NCBI RefSeq assembly: GCF_006152145.1
Contig: NZ_VDFV01000015.1
Location: 1 to 64,000, forward strand
From: Rubellimicrobium roseum
GTDB taxonomy: Bacteria > Pseudomonadota > Alphaproteobacteria > Rhodobacterales > Rhodobacteraceae
Length of the DNA stretch: 64,000 bases
Reading direction: 5' to 3'
In this document: positions 24,619 through 34,072 of the stretch, piece after piece
Layout: each line of letters opens with the position of its first letter
Numbering within the stretch: position 1 is the stretch's first letter
The notes under the pieces: generated by a model
The model's database searches: none
Seen by the model: the letters and a program-made list of their open reading frames with translations, nothing else
Told to the model about the DNA's origin: nothing
Program-made: the position numbers and the translations under genes

Positions 24619-25485
24619 ATGATCGGCATCATCGGCATCGTGATCATCTTCGTGATGGTCTTCGGGGGCTACCTGCTGGCCGGGGGCAAGCTCGGCATCA
24701 TCCTCAAGGCACTGCCTTTCGAGCTCATGATGATCGGTGGCGCGGCCGTGGGCGCCTTCGTGATCGCGAACGACGGGGCCTCGATCAAGCACACGCTCAA
24801 GGACATGGCCAAGGTCTTCAAGGGGCCGCGCTGGAAGCCCGACGACTACCGCGACCTCCTCTGCCTGCTCTTTGCGCTGATCCGGATCAGCCGTTCGAAC
24901 CCCGTGGCGCTCGAGGAGCATATCGAGAACCCGAAGGAGTCGTCCCTGTTCGGCAAGTATCCCCGCATCCAGGCCGACAAGGAGGCCGTAGCGCTGATCT
25001 GCGACACGCTGCGCGCGGGCTCCATGAACTACGACGACCCGCATCAGGTCGAGGAGATCCTCGAGGCGCGCATGGAGGCGACGCAGCATCACGCGATGCA
25101 TTCGACCCATGCGCTCCAGTCCGTGGCCGATGGCCTTCCGGCGTTGGGCATCGTCGCGGCGGTGCTGGGGGTCATCAAGACCATGGCCTCGATCGACCAG
25201 CCGCCCGAGGTGCTGGGCAAGATGATCGGCGGCGCGCTGGTGGGCACCTTCCTGGGAGTGTTCCTGGCCTACGGCCTCGTCGGGCCTTTCGCCGCCAAGC
25301 TCAAGACCATCCTCGAGGAGGACGCCCACTTCTACCAACTCATCCGGCAGGTGCTGGTGGCGAACCTCCATGCCCATGCGCCCAACATCTGCATCGAGGT
25401 CGGCCGGCAGGCCACCCCCGGCCCCAGCCGTCCCAGCTTCGCCGAGCTCGAAGAGGCCCTCAAGGCCGCCAAGGAGGCCGCATGA
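24619..25485 (+). CDS. motA: Flagellar motor stator protein MotA
   Basis: The 288-residue protein is the proton-channel stator subunit A. It has four membrane segments (IGIIGIVIIFVMVFGGYLLA, ELMMIGGAAVGAFVIA, ALGIVAAVLGVIKTM, GALVGTFLGVFLAYG), the cytoplasmic loop with RISRSNPVALEEHIENPKES, and the conserved PALGIVAAVLG and GTFLGVFLAYGLVGPFA proline/glycine motifs. AGGAGACGAGGG precedes the ATG at 24619. No motB follows: the next gene, overlapping as ATGA, encodes a large unknown periplasmic protein, so MotB must be elsewhere. Confidence 0.95.
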   Translation: MIGIIGIVIIFVMVFGGYLLAGGKLGIILKALPFELMMIGGAAVGAFVIANDGASIKHTLKDMAKVFKGPRWKPDDYRDLLCLLFALIRISRSNPVALEEHIENPKESSLFGKYPRIQADKEAVALICDTLRAGSMNYDDPHQVEEILEARMEATQHHAMHSTHALQSVADGLPALGIVAAVLGVIKTMASIDQPPEVLGKMIGGALVGTFLGVFLAYGLVGPFAAKLKTILEEDAHFYQLIRQVLVANLHAHAPNICIEVGRQATPGPSRPSFAELEEALKAAKEAA

Positions 25486-27755
25486 GAGCGCTCCTTCTGG
25501 CCGCCGCCCTAATCTGGAGCAGCGGGGCCGCTGCCCAGACCATCAGCATTCGCGGCGGAGAGCACGCGGAGTTCAGTCGTCTCGTCCTGCCGCTGCCGGA
25601 CGGGGCGAGCTGGTCCTTCGCGCCAGCACCCGGGGGCTACGAGCTGCGCCTGCCGCCCGGAGTCCGCTATGACCTGGGCCGCGCCTTTGATCGGATTCCC
25701 CGCGACCGCATCCGGTCGCTTCGGGCCGGGGAGGATGGGCGGCTCGGTCTGGACGTGGACTGCGACTGCCATGCGCAAGCCTACGTCTTCGGACGCGTGG
25801 GCCTTGTGATCGACGTCATCGACGGCGCCCCGCCCCCAGGTGGCCTCGCGCCGGGCCGGCCCGGCGCGGGCCGGCTCATGTCCGGGTTGCTGCCCCTTCT
25901 CCCGCAAGGGCCGACGGGTCCTCTGCTTGGTCCCCTGGCCGACTTGCCCTTGGCGACTCCCCGGCAGGCGGCTTCATCCCCGGACGCAGCGCCGACCGGG
26001 GACGCAGCGCACTTGGAGCAGATGCGTCGCGCCATTCTCGAAGGCTTCGCGCAGGCAGCGACCCAGAACCTCCTGGATATCCGGCCCGGCCGACAGAGTC
26101 CGGCTGCCGAGGAGCCATCCTCGTCGGATCACCCGGTCCAAGGACGCGATCCAGTCCCCACAGGAGCCAGCGACTCGGGACGCCTCGAAGGAACGCCGCC
26201 CAGCCTCGCCGGGGCGGAGCCACGACCCGGCGTGACCCTGCGCAGCGCCGTGGATGCGCCGGCCTCAGAACGGCCGTTGGGTGCGACCGGCAGCCCTTGC
26301 TTGGACGACGCGCTGCTCGACCTGGCCAGTTGGGCCGGCAGTGGCCTCTTCGGAGCCGAGTTCGCGGCGCGCATGGCCCAGGTCTCGGACGGGAGGGACC
26401 GCCTGGATCCCATAGCCGTGGAGGATCTGGCCCGGACCTATCTCGCCTTCGGCTTCGGGCGCGAGGCCATCCGCGCGCTCGAAATGGATGGGACCTCGTC
26501 CCGCGACAGGGATCTCCTGCATCTGCTCGCTCGCTTGGTGGATGGCGAACCCGCGCCTGCCGACGCCTTGGACGATCAGGCCGGTTGCCTCGGCGCCGTC
26601 GCGTTCTGGCGCGCCCTGGCTCGCGACACGATCCGCGGCACCGACCAGCGGGAACGGACCGCCATGACGGTGGCGCTGCGGTCCTTGCCGGACGAGCTGC
26701 GCGATCACCTCGCGCCACGGCTGTCCGGCCTGTTCCTAAAGGCGGGCGATGCCTTGGGCGCAGAAGAAATCGCCGCTCTGTCCGAGGACGGGACGAGCCC
26801 TGCGACGCAACTCGCCCGGGTTGCCATCCTGGAGGAGATCGAGGGCGCCGCACCGGCCTTGGCCGAGCTGGAGCGCATCGCCGCGACCGATCCCCGCATG
26901 ACGCCTGAGGCGATGGTCGACCTCTTGGACCTTTCTCTGGATCAGGGGCGCCCGGTTCCCGAGGAGACCCTGGAACTGGCCCGCGCGCTCCGCTTCGAGC
27001 ATGGCGGGGCCACAGGCCGAAAGCTGCTGGTGGCCGAAGCCCGTGCGCTCTCCGCAAGCGGCCGGTTCGAGCAGGCGCTGTCGCTCCTGATTGCACAACG
27101 TATGGAGGACCCTGACGAGGATCTTGACCTGGCCCTCGCCGAGGTGGCGGCTGTGTTGACCCGGGACCTGCCGGATGCCGAATTCTTGGAACTGGCCCTT
27201 GGCGAGCCGCTGCGGATCCTGCCGGCCCAGGCCGCCCGTCCTGTGGTCGAGCGCTTGGCTGACCTGGGCTTTCCGGATGAGGCCCGCCGTCTGTCGAGCG
27301 GGACCTCGGTTGCAAGGGAAGGGCCCGTGTCGAGCGCACGTCCGACAACCCAGGCAGCCGATGAGGCTACGGAAGCTCGGCAGGAAAGCGGAGTCGCCGC
27401 GCCTGACGGCGATGCGACGCCCCGGCAGGCAGTTTCCTCGTTATCAGACGCCGTCATATCGCTTCGCCCGCAGGTCGAGGCGCCTGCCGCAGAGCCGCCC
27501 GGGTCGAATCTTGGTGACGCGGAGGCGCGCCTGCCCTCGGCCAGGGTGCCCGCCGACACCTTGGAGCCGCCCGTGACAATGCCAGCAGCGGAACGCGCGG
27601 CCGACCCTCCCGAAGTGTCGGAACAGGTTGGCGAGGCAGTCCAGTCGGTCATGCCGGATGCCCTGACCCTTGCAGAGCGTCGGGCGCTTCTGGCCACGGC
27701 GGGTGAGGTTCGGGCGCGGGCGCGGGCGCTGCTGGAGCAGTCCCCGATGGAGTAA
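25482..27755 (+). CDS. Large secreted protein of unknown function, translationally coupled to motA
   Basis: The 757-residue product has a signal peptide (MRALLLAAALIWSSGAAAQ). Residues about 20-110 form a beta-rich AMIN-like region (ISIRGGEHAEFSRLVLPLPD, FGRVGLVIDVIDG). A low-complexity Pro/Ala/Ser linker follows to about 250, then a helical region that looks like degenerate TPR/SEL repeats (DLARTYLAFGFGREAIRALE, LAELERIAATDPRMTPEAMV, ALSASGRFEQALSLLIAQRM), and a disordered tail. Overlap with motA as ATGA and the flagellar neighbours argue for a stator- or basal-body-related role, perhaps replacing MotC. No specific family is recognised beyond that. Confidence 0.75.
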   Translation: MRALLLAAALIWSSGAAAQTISIRGGEHAEFSRLVLPLPDGASWSFAPAPGGYELRLPPGVRYDLGRAFDRIPRDRIRSLRAGEDGRLGLDVDCDCHAQAYVFGRVGLVIDVIDGAPPPGGLAPGRPGAGRLMSGLLPLLPQGPTGPLLGPLADLPLATPRQAASSPDAAPTGDAAHLEQMRRAILEGFAQAATQNLLDIRPGRQSPAAEEPSSSDHPVQGRDPVPTGASDSGRLEGTPPSLAGAEPRPGVTLRSAVDAPASERPLGATGSPCLDDALLDLASWAGSGLFGAEFAARMAQVSDGRDRLDPIAVEDLARTYLAFGFGREAIRALEMDGTSSRDRDLLHLLARLVDGEPAPADALDDQAGCLGAVAFWRALARDTIRGTDQRERTAMTVALRSLPDELRDHLAPRLSGLFLKAGDALGAEEIAALSEDGTSPATQLARVAILEEIEGAAPALAELERIAATDPRMTPEAMVDLLDLSLDQGRPVPEETLELARALRFEHGGATGRKLLVAEARALSASGRFEQALSLLIAQRMEDPDEDLDLALAEVAAVLTRDLPDAEFLELALGEPLRILPAQAARPVVERLADLGFPDEARRLSSGTSVAREGPVSSARPTTQAADEATEARQESGVAAPDGDATPRQAVSSLSDAVISLRPQVEAPAAEPPGSNLGDAEARLPSARVPADTLEPPVTMPAAERAADPPEVSEQVGEAVQSVMPDALTLAERRALLATAGEVRARARALLEQSPME

Positions 27756-27820
27756 GCCTTAAGGTTTCTACAACCTGGAGCGGGTTAAGCTCTGTTCCGT
27801 GCAGCAGAAGGCAGCCGACC

Positions 27821-28696
27821 ATGACAGGAGCGCGTCTCGAAGCGCCCGCCCGACACCTGCCCCACCGATCGATGTTCAGGGCCGTGACGATCCGGCTCCG
27901 GTCGGCGGACGAGCGATGCGCGTCGCAACCTGTTGGGCGTTGCGGCGACGGGACGCGGCGCTCCTTGGAGCGCCGGAGTCACCTGCGACCTGACGCTCGG
28001 CCCGTTCGGGGCCGATGCAGCGGAGCCCTCATATTGGCCATGATGATCGGCCTCCTAGCCAGCCCGTCCTGGGCCGACGATTCGGATCTGTGCCTACTTG
28101 CCGCGCAGGATGCGAGCCGATTGTCCGGCGTGCCCTTATCCGTGCTGCTCGCCATCTCCCTGACCGAGACGGGGGGCGGCGCGGGACGACCTTGGCCCTG
28201 GACCGTCAACATGGAAGGTGAAGGACACTGGTTCGCCACCCGCAACGAGGCGCTGGCGTTCGCCGAGGCGCGTCACGCGGGCGGCGCCGAAAGCTTCGAT
28301 GTCGGCTGCTTCCAGATCAACTGGCAGTGGCATCACCGGAACTTTGTGTCCATCGACCAGATGTTCGATCCCCTGGCCAACGCGACCTATGCGGCGAGCT
28401 TCCTCAGCAGCCTGGCCGAGGAGGGCCGGAACTGGTCCGAGGCCGCCGGGGCCTTCCATTCCCGCACGCCCGAGCACGCGGCACGCTATCGCACGAAGTT
28501 CGACGAGAACCTTGCCACGGCCATCGCGGCCGGCGCGGACGAGGGGCGGCTGTCCGGTCCTCTCGCCTTGTCGGGCGATCGGCTCGCGCAGGGTGCGCCT
28601 TCCCCCAGCGAGCCGCGCGTGAACACCTTCCCTCTCCTTCAGCCCACGCGCGCGGCGCCACGCCTCGGCTCGCTCGTGCCCTTGGGAGACGGCTGA
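27821..28696 (+). CDS. Transglycosylase SLT-domain protein of the flagellar cluster
   Basis: The product contains a lysozyme-like lytic transglycosylase domain: CLLAAQDASRLSGVPLSVLL then AISLTETGGG with the catalytic Glu (ETGG), FDVGCFQINWQWHHRNF and ANATYAASFLSSLAEEGRNW. Enzymes of this kind open peptidoglycan for rod assembly, and in this cluster the gene sits directly before flhA. The first ATG (27821, AAGG upstream) gives 291 residues with a long arginine-rich lead before the hydrophobic signal ILAMMIGLLASPSWADD, so a later start close to 28040 is possible. The C-terminal 60 residues are probably disordered. Confidence 0.82.
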   Translation: MTGARLEAPARHLPHRSMFRAVTIRLRSADERCASQPVGRCGDGTRRSLERRSHLRPDARPVRGRCSGALILAMMIGLLASPSWADDSDLCLLAAQDASRLSGVPLSVLLAISLTETGGGAGRPWPWTVNMEGEGHWFATRNEALAFAEARHAGGAESFDVGCFQINWQWHHRNFVSIDQMFDPLANATYAASFLSSLAEEGRNWSEAAGAFHSRTPEHAARYRTKFDENLATAIAAGADEGRLSGPLALSGDRLAQGAPSPSEPRVNTFPLLQPTRAAPRLGSLVPLGDG

Positions 28697-28699
28697 GCC

Positions 28700-30781
28700 A
28701 TGCCCCCCCTTTCCGTCGCCAGCCTGTTCCAGCCACGCGTCCTGCTCGCGCTCGCGCTCATGGCGGTGATCGTCATGATGGTGCTGCCTGTCCCGGCCTG
28801 GATCCTGGACATCGGTCTCGCGATCTCCTTTGCGCTGGCCATCCTGATCTTCACCGTCACCCTGTTCATCGAGCGGCCGCTCGACTTCTCGGCCTTTCCT
28901 TCGATCCTGCTCGCCTCGCTGATGCTGAGGCTCTCGCTCAACGTCTCGTCGACCAAGCTCATCATCGGACAGGGCCACACCGGGACCGATGCGGCGGGCC
29001 ATGTGATCGAGGGCTTTGCCATGTTCGTGATGGGCGGGCAGGTGCTCCTGGGCATCGTGGTCTTCCTCGTGCTGCTGATCGTCAACTTCGTCGTCATCAA
29101 CAAGGGTGCCGCCCGGATGGCCGAGGTGGGCGCGCGCTTCGCGCTCGACGCCATGCCCGGTAAGCAACTCGCCATCGATGCGGACGTGGCCGCCGGTGCC
29201 ATCACCCATGCCGAAGCCAGGGCGCGGCGCGAGCGCGAGAGCCAGGAAACCACCTTCTTCGGCTCGCTCGATGGCGCGTCCAAGTTTGTCAAGGGCGACG
29301 CGGTGGCGGGGCTCCTCATCACGGCGCTGAACCTTCTCGTGGGCCTCGCAATGGGCGTGTTCGTCCACGACATGCCCGCCAGCAAGGCTTTCGAGACCTA
29401 TGCCATCCTGACCGTGGGCGACGGCCTGGTCAGCCAGATCCCGGCCGTCATCATTGCGGTCGGCACGGCTTTGCTCCTGGCGCGCGGCGGATCCAACCAG
29501 ACCACCGACACGGCGATCCTGGAGCAGCTGAGCCGCTATCCGGCCGCCATCGCCACGGTGGCCCTGCTCATGGCGATGTTCGCCGTCGTGCCGGGCATGC
29601 CGTTCCTGCCCTTCATGCTGGGGGCGGCAGGCCTGGGCTACACGGCCTGGCGGCTGACCCGGCGCCCGTCGGGACAGGTCGCCTCGCCGGTCACGGAGCC
29701 GGCCGCGCCCTTGCGCAAGGCCTCCATGGGCGACCTGCTCGACCTGGACGATATCCATGTGGAGTTCGCGCCGGATCTCGTGGACATGGTGCTGGATCCC
29801 GCGACCGGGCTCGACGTGCGCATCGGCAACATGAGGACCCACGTCGCCACGGCCTTTGGCCTCGTCCTTCCGGAAATCCGGCTCACCGACAACGCCATGC
29901 TGCCGACGGGGTCCTATCGAATCAAGGTGCAAGGTGTGGAGCAGGCCCGCGACCGGCTGCACCCGGGGCGCGTTCTGGCGCTTCTCTCGGGCGGGGACCC
30001 GAGCGGGCTGGCGGGAGAGGACGTGCGCGAGCCCGTGTACGGGGCGCCCGCCCGCTGGATCGCCACGACGGAGCAGGAGACGGCGGCGCTGGCGGGCCTG
30101 ACCACCGTCTGGCCCGCCGAGATGCTGGCCACCCATCTGCTGGAGGTCATCAAGCGCAATTTCGCGCGTTTGATGACGCTGCGGGCACTGCGCCGCCTTC
30201 TCGACGAGATGGTCGCCTTGTCCGACTCCGCCCGCGCAGAGGCGAACCGCCGGATGCTCGACGAACTCATCCCCGAGCGCGTGCCTGTGGACCTGCTGCT
30301 GTCGGTGCTCCGGCTCCTTCTTGAAGAGCGGGTCTCGATCCGCAACCTGCCCCTCATCTTGGAGGCCATCGCCGAGGCACGGCCTGTCTTTCCCACCGCA
30401 GAGGCCATCGCCGAGCATGTGCGACAGCGCCTGGGATTTCAGCTCGTCGCTGAGATTCGGCGGGCCGACGGAACGATCCCGCTCGTCCAGCTCGCCCCGG
30501 AATGGGAAGAGATCTTCGCCACCTACCAGATCGGTTCGGAGCGCGGCCCCGCGGACGTGGCGCTCCCGCCCGATGAGTTCAATCGGCTCGCGGGCGCCAT
30601 CGCCGAGAAGGTGGCCCAGGCAGCCGAGCAGGGCACCTATCCGGCTCTCGTCACCTCCATGCGGCGGCGGCGTTTCTTGCGGACGGTGCTGGCGGCCAAG
30701 GGGATCGCCAATCCCGTGCTTTCCTTCGAGGAGATCGGGATCGACGCGCGCCCGGCCCTGGTCGGTCTGGTGCCGGCATGA
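28700..30781 (+). CDS. flhA: Flagellar type III export gate protein FlhA
   Basis: The 693-residue protein forms the nonameric export gate. About eight N-terminal membrane segments are followed by the FHIPEP motif region (FPSILLASLMLRLSLNVSST, VDFVVINKGAARMAEVGARF in the form IVNFVVINKGAARMAEV, FALDAMPGKQLAIDADV, GASKFVKGDAVAG) and a large cytoplasmic domain (IRLTDNAMLPTGSYRIKVQG, HLLEVIKRNFARLMTLRALR, RLLLEERVSIRNLPLILEAI). It starts three bases after the transglycosylase stop. Length and motifs are normal, so this gene appears intact. Confidence 0.96.
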   Translation: MPPLSVASLFQPRVLLALALMAVIVMMVLPVPAWILDIGLAISFALAILIFTVTLFIERPLDFSAFPSILLASLMLRLSLNVSSTKLIIGQGHTGTDAAGHVIEGFAMFVMGGQVLLGIVVFLVLLIVNFVVINKGAARMAEVGARFALDAMPGKQLAIDADVAAGAITHAEARARRERESQETTFFGSLDGASKFVKGDAVAGLLITALNLLVGLAMGVFVHDMPASKAFETYAILTVGDGLVSQIPAVIIAVGTALLLARGGSNQTTDTAILEQLSRYPAAIATVALLMAMFAVVPGMPFLPFMLGAAGLGYTAWRLTRRPSGQVASPVTEPAAPLRKASMGDLLDLDDIHVEFAPDLVDMVLDPATGLDVRIGNMRTHVATAFGLVLPEIRLTDNAMLPTGSYRIKVQGVEQARDRLHPGRVLALLSGGDPSGLAGEDVREPVYGAPARWIATTEQETAALAGLTTVWPAEMLATHLLEVIKRNFARLMTLRALRRLLDEMVALSDSARAEANRRMLDELIPERVPVDLLLSVLRLLLEERVSIRNLPLILEAIAEARPVFPTAEAIAEHVRQRLGFQLVAEIRRADGTIPLVQLAPEWEEIFATYQIGSERGPADVALPPDEFNRLAGAIAEKVAQAAEQGTYPALVTSMRRRRFLRTVLAAKGIANPVLSFEEIGIDARPALVGLVPA

Positions 30782-30830
30782 CGGAAGTGCGTATCCCGTC
30801 AAACCGGCGCGGTCGATGGGCGGGGGTGGC

Positions 30831-31622
30831 ATGAACCCCGAACTGACCGAAAGCTTGATGCCGCTCTTGAACCTCGCGCACGAGGGCCTCTGGCAGGGTT
30901 TTGTCGTGTTCCTGCGCGTCGGCTCCATGCTGGCGCTCCTGCCTCTGTTCGGAGAGATGGCCATCCCTGCGCGGGTACGGCTCGGACTCGGGCTCGCCTT
31001 CACCTTGGTTGCGCTGCCGGCCGTGGCGGGGACACTGCCGCATCCCGGCACGTCGGCGCCGACCTTGCTGCTTGTGGTGGGCGAGGTCGCGACGGGACTC
31101 GTCTTTGGCTTCGGGCTCAGGCTCTTCGTGCTGGCGCTGCAGACGGCCGGGGCGATGGCTGCGCAGGCCACTTCGCTGTCACAGCTCTTCGGCGGGGGAC
31201 CGGGGGCGGAGCCTTCGCCGGCAATGACCCATGTGCTGGTCGTGGGTGGGCTGGCCTTGGCGGGGCTGCTGGGGCTTCCTGCCCAAGCGGCCGCCTACAT
31301 CCTGCAAAGCTACCAGCTGGTCCCGCCGGGAACGATCCTGGATCCAGCGCTTTTGCTCGAGGCAGGCGTGGCCGAGGTTGGGCGCGCCTTCGCGCTGGCC
31401 TTCTCGCTTTCGGCCCCCTTCGTCGCGGCGGCGCTCCTCTACAACCTGACCTTGGGCGTCATCAACCGGGCGATGCCGCAGCTCATGGTCACCTTCATCG
31501 GTGCGCCGGCGATGACGGCAGGAGGTCTCGCCCTGTTTGCCTTGGCCGCGCCCGTCATGCTGACAGCCTGGGTCGCGGCCTTGCAGACCTTCTTAGCCGA
31601 TCCATTCCATGGGGCGCCATGA
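30831..31622 (+). CDS. fliR: Flagellar export gate protein FliR
   Basis: The 263-residue integral membrane protein caps the FliP/FliQ export gate. Hydrophobic segments include FVVFLRVGSMLALLPLFGEM, RVRLGLGLAFTLVALPAVAG, LLLVVGEVATGLVFGFGLRL and FVAAALLYNLTLGVINRAMP followed by QLMVTFIGAPAMTAGGLAL. The ATG at 30831 fits the family N-terminus; an ATG at 30816 would add five glycines. Its stop overlaps the flhB start as ATGA. No fliQ is present next to it. Confidence 0.93.
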   Translation: MNPELTESLMPLLNLAHEGLWQGFVVFLRVGSMLALLPLFGEMAIPARVRLGLGLAFTLVALPAVAGTLPHPGTSAPTLLLVVGEVATGLVFGFGLRLFVLALQTAGAMAAQATSLSQLFGGGPGAEPSPAMTHVLVVGGLALAGLLGLPAQAAAYILQSYQLVPPGTILDPALLLEAGVAEVGRAFALAFSLSAPFVAAALLYNLTLGVINRAMPQLMVTFIGAPAMTAGGLALFALAAPVMLTAWVAALQTFLADPFHGAP

Positions 31623-32710
31623 GCCAGGACGCCGAGGACGAGAGCGAAAAGAGCTTTGAGCCGACCCAGCGCCGTCTGGAGGACGCGCGCAAGCGCGGCG
31701 AGGTCCCGCAATCGGCCGACCTCGTCACTGCCGCCGCCTATGCCGGCCTGCTGCTGTCAGCCTCGGTCTTCGGAGCGTCTTCCTTGCTGGCGCTCGGAGC
31801 CGGGCTGGCGACCCTTCTGGCCCAAGCGCCGTCCCTTGCGGAGCAGGTTTTCGTGGGCAGCCCGCAGCCGCTCTGGGCCGATCTGTTCGCCCTCACCGGC
31901 GGGGCGATCTGGGTCTGGTTCGCTCTTCCGGCTGGGGCGGCGCTTCTGTGCCTCGTGGCGCAGGGAGCGCTCGTGGTCGCTCCACAGAAGCTCGCGCCGC
32001 AACTGTCCCGCGTTTCGCCCCTGGCGCAAGCGCGGCAGAAATTCGGCCATCACGGCCTCGTGGAGTTTGGCAAGGGCCTGTTCAAGATTGCTCTTTATGC
32101 GGCGGCGCTGGGCTGGACCCTGGCGCAGGCCACGCCCGACCTGGTCGGGGCGTCGGGGCAGCCGGCACCGCAGGTCATTGAGGTCCTGCTCGGTCTCACC
32201 GTCGTCCTCCTGGGCAAGGTGGTGGCCGTGGCTCTGGTGCTCGGAGCGGCGGATCTCCTCTGGCAGCGGCTGGCTTTCCTGCGTCGCCATCGCATGAGCC
32301 GGAAGGAGATGACGGACGAGATGAAGGAGGCCGAAGGCGATCCCCACCTCAAGCAAGAGCGCCGGCAGAAAGGTATCAGCATCGCCATGAACCGGATGTT
32401 AAACGACGTGCCCTCGGCTTCTGTCGTGATCGTGAATCCTACCCATTATGCGGTCGCCCTCCGCTGGGACCGGGCCTCCGGGGGGGCACCCGTCTGCGTG
32501 GCCAAAGGCGTGGACGAGATCGCGGCTCGCATTCGCGAGCGGGCCATGGCCGCCGGCGTGCCGATCCACCGCGACCCACCCACGGCCCGGGCCATCCACG
32601 CCAGCGTCGAAGTCGGGGAGCAGGTCCGCCGCCCCGAATGGCGCGCTGTGGCCGCCGCCATCCGGTTCGCCGAAGGGCTTCGAGATCGCGCCAGGAAGGG
32701 TCCGGGATGA
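31619..32710 (+). CDS. flhB: Flagellar export substrate-specificity switch FlhB
   Basis: The 363-residue protein has four membrane segments and a cytoplasmic domain with the autocleavage site NPTH (Asn273 in VVIVNPTHYAVALRW), which switches export from rod/hook to filament substrates. The N-terminal KSFEPTQRRLEDARKRGEVP and the linker RMSRKEMTDEMKEAEGDPHL are typical. It overlaps fliR upstream and the coiled-coil gene downstream, both as ATGA. Confidence 0.96.
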   Translation: MSQDAEDESEKSFEPTQRRLEDARKRGEVPQSADLVTAAAYAGLLLSASVFGASSLLALGAGLATLLAQAPSLAEQVFVGSPQPLWADLFALTGGAIWVWFALPAGAALLCLVAQGALVVAPQKLAPQLSRVSPLAQARQKFGHHGLVEFGKGLFKIALYAAALGWTLAQATPDLVGASGQPAPQVIEVLLGLTVVLLGKVVAVALVLGAADLLWQRLAFLRRHRMSRKEMTDEMKEAEGDPHLKQERRQKGISIAMNRMLNDVPSASVVIVNPTHYAVALRWDRASGGAPVCVAKGVDEIAARIRERAMAAGVPIHRDPPTARAIHASVEVGEQVRRPEWRAVAAAIRFAEGLRDRARKGPG

Positions 32711-33096
32711 CGACACGCGAACTCGCGCCCTTGGTGAGGCTGGCGGGCTTGGCCTGCGACGCCGCCGAGGCGCGTCTGGCGGCCCTTCGCCGTGACGAGA
32801 CCGAACTGCGTCGGCAGATCGCCGCGCTGGACGCGGCACGTCGGGCCCGTCTGACCGAGGCCCGGGCAACCGATGTCACCTTGCGATCCGGCGTGGATTT
32901 GCGCTGGGAGGGGTGGATCGACCGAAGGACATCGGCTCTTGGAGCCGAACTGGCCCGACTTCTTGCACGAATAGAGATGGCGCGTGACGAACTGACGACC
33001 GCCTTCGGCCGCCGCAGCGCGACCGACACCCTTGCCGCCCAGGCCCGTGCGCAGGCGGTGGCGCGCCGCCTCAAGGCAGAGGAGCGCGGCTGGTAG
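32707..33096 (+). CDS. Small coiled-coil protein after flhB (FliJ-like by shape)
   Basis: A 129-residue, highly charged, almost entirely helical protein (CDAAEARLAALRRDETELRR, QIAALDAARRARLTEARATD, SALGAELARLLARIEMARDE). It has no recognisable motif. Coupling to flhB by ATGA overlap and the helical-hairpin look are compatible with a FliJ-type export chaperone or ATPase stalk, but this is inference from shape and place only. Confidence 0.7.
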   Translation: MTTRELAPLVRLAGLACDAAEARLAALRRDETELRRQIAALDAARRARLTEARATDVTLRSGVDLRWEGWIDRRTSALGAELARLLARIEMARDELTTAFGRRSATDTLAAQARAQAVARRLKAEERGW

Positions 33097-33489
33097 GGCC
33101 TGGATCGGCGATCCGTATCTGCAACAGCTTTGCTGCTCCGCAACTTGACCGGGTCGTGCTGCCCGGCTCTGGAGGGTGGCATGAGCGTTCAGCCCTGGTT
33201 GATGGGCGTGCCGACCGAGCCGCTTTGGCCGCACTCCCCGAAGTCTCGGGGCATAGCTCGCGTGGGAGGCCGGCGAGTCCTGAGCGGCATCCCCCAAGTC
33301 CCGCGCAACGGCTTACGATGGCAGGATTCCCCGGTGGTCTGCAGTCCGGCGGTACCCTCTTGGGGGTTACACCTCTCGAACCTGCTGTCAGGACAGATGC
33401 GAAGATGGCGATGGAGGTGGTCGGTGGCGGCTTGAGAGGCCGGATCTGCATGAAGTGGCGGCGAGTCAGAGGGACCAAAGGGGAGGCCA
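33097..33489. other. Intergenic stretch between the flagellar block and the lipoprotein gene
   Basis: About 390 bases with no supported gene on either strand; frames present are short, lack ribosome-binding sites and have no recognisable motif. Confidence 0.5.
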
Positions 33490-33798
33490 TCATCGGCTGA
33501 CGAAGGCGCCGACAGCGATGAGGGCACTATGTGACCTCGCCGCCCCCGAGGATGGGATCTTGCTGGCAGCCGAATGCTGCGCGAACTCCGGAACGGGACG
33601 GGTCAGTCGCTGCATGTGCCTCGTCATGCACCGATGATACGCGAGGGAGGCCATGTCCGGGGCATAGGAAAAGCATGGCGCGGCGCCCGAAGGCATGAGG
33701 CCACCGGATGGCGCGCAACCTGTGATTGAAAGCCCGGCTGCGAAGGCGAGGGGAAGCAAGAGATGGCGCGCGCAGTCCGCAGTTAACCGGTCCGTCAT
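33490..33798 (-). CDS. Small putative lipoprotein
   Basis: The 102-residue frame begins MTDRLTADCARHLLLPLAFA and continues AGLSITGC, which is an n-region, a hydrophobic core and a lipobox (Ile-Thr-Gly-Cys), so signal peptidase II processing and outer- or inner-membrane anchoring are expected. The mature part contains PCFSYAPDMASLAYHRCMTR with two cysteines. The ATG at 33798 is chosen because it starts the signal sequence; the frame extends to 33873. No family is recognised. Confidence 0.55.
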   Translation of the reverse strand: MTDRLTADCARHLLLPLAFAAGLSITGCAPSGGLMPSGAAPCFSYAPDMASLAYHRCMTRHMQRLTRPVPEFAQHSAASKIPSSGAARSHSALIAVGAFVSR

Positions 33799-34020
33799 GC
33801 TGTCGTCCCAGAAGGATGGAAGCGATGGTGGGAGTTCTTGCAGGCCGGGAGCATCCGTCGACTTTGTCGACACCTTCGCGGCCGATCGTGACGCGCAAAG
33901 GCACCCGGCGACCGGCCGATGGCCGCAACCCGATTAGGACGGCGAGTCGTTAAGGCCAGCTTACTACGGCCTTATCCGAAGCGAAGAATTTGTGTCGCAC
34001 TGATCATGTCTGCCCCCGCA

Positions 34021-34038
34021 GCGGGCCCGAAAGCCCGC
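34021..34038. promoter_or_regulatory. Hairpin in the leader of the chaperone gene
   Basis: GCGGGC and GCCCGC form a 6-base stem around CCGAAA, 34 bases before the chaperone ATG. It could act as a leader structure or as a terminator of upstream transcription; no T tract follows. Confidence 0.3.
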
Positions 34039-34072
34039 AGATTGACGCGACACGGGCTTCAGGAGAGCTGGA

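Noticed and set aside
28136-31171. A 1011-codon frame opposite flhA
   Set aside because: Antisense shadow of flhA in high-GC DNA; composition is His/Arg/Gly-rich and no domain is recognisable.
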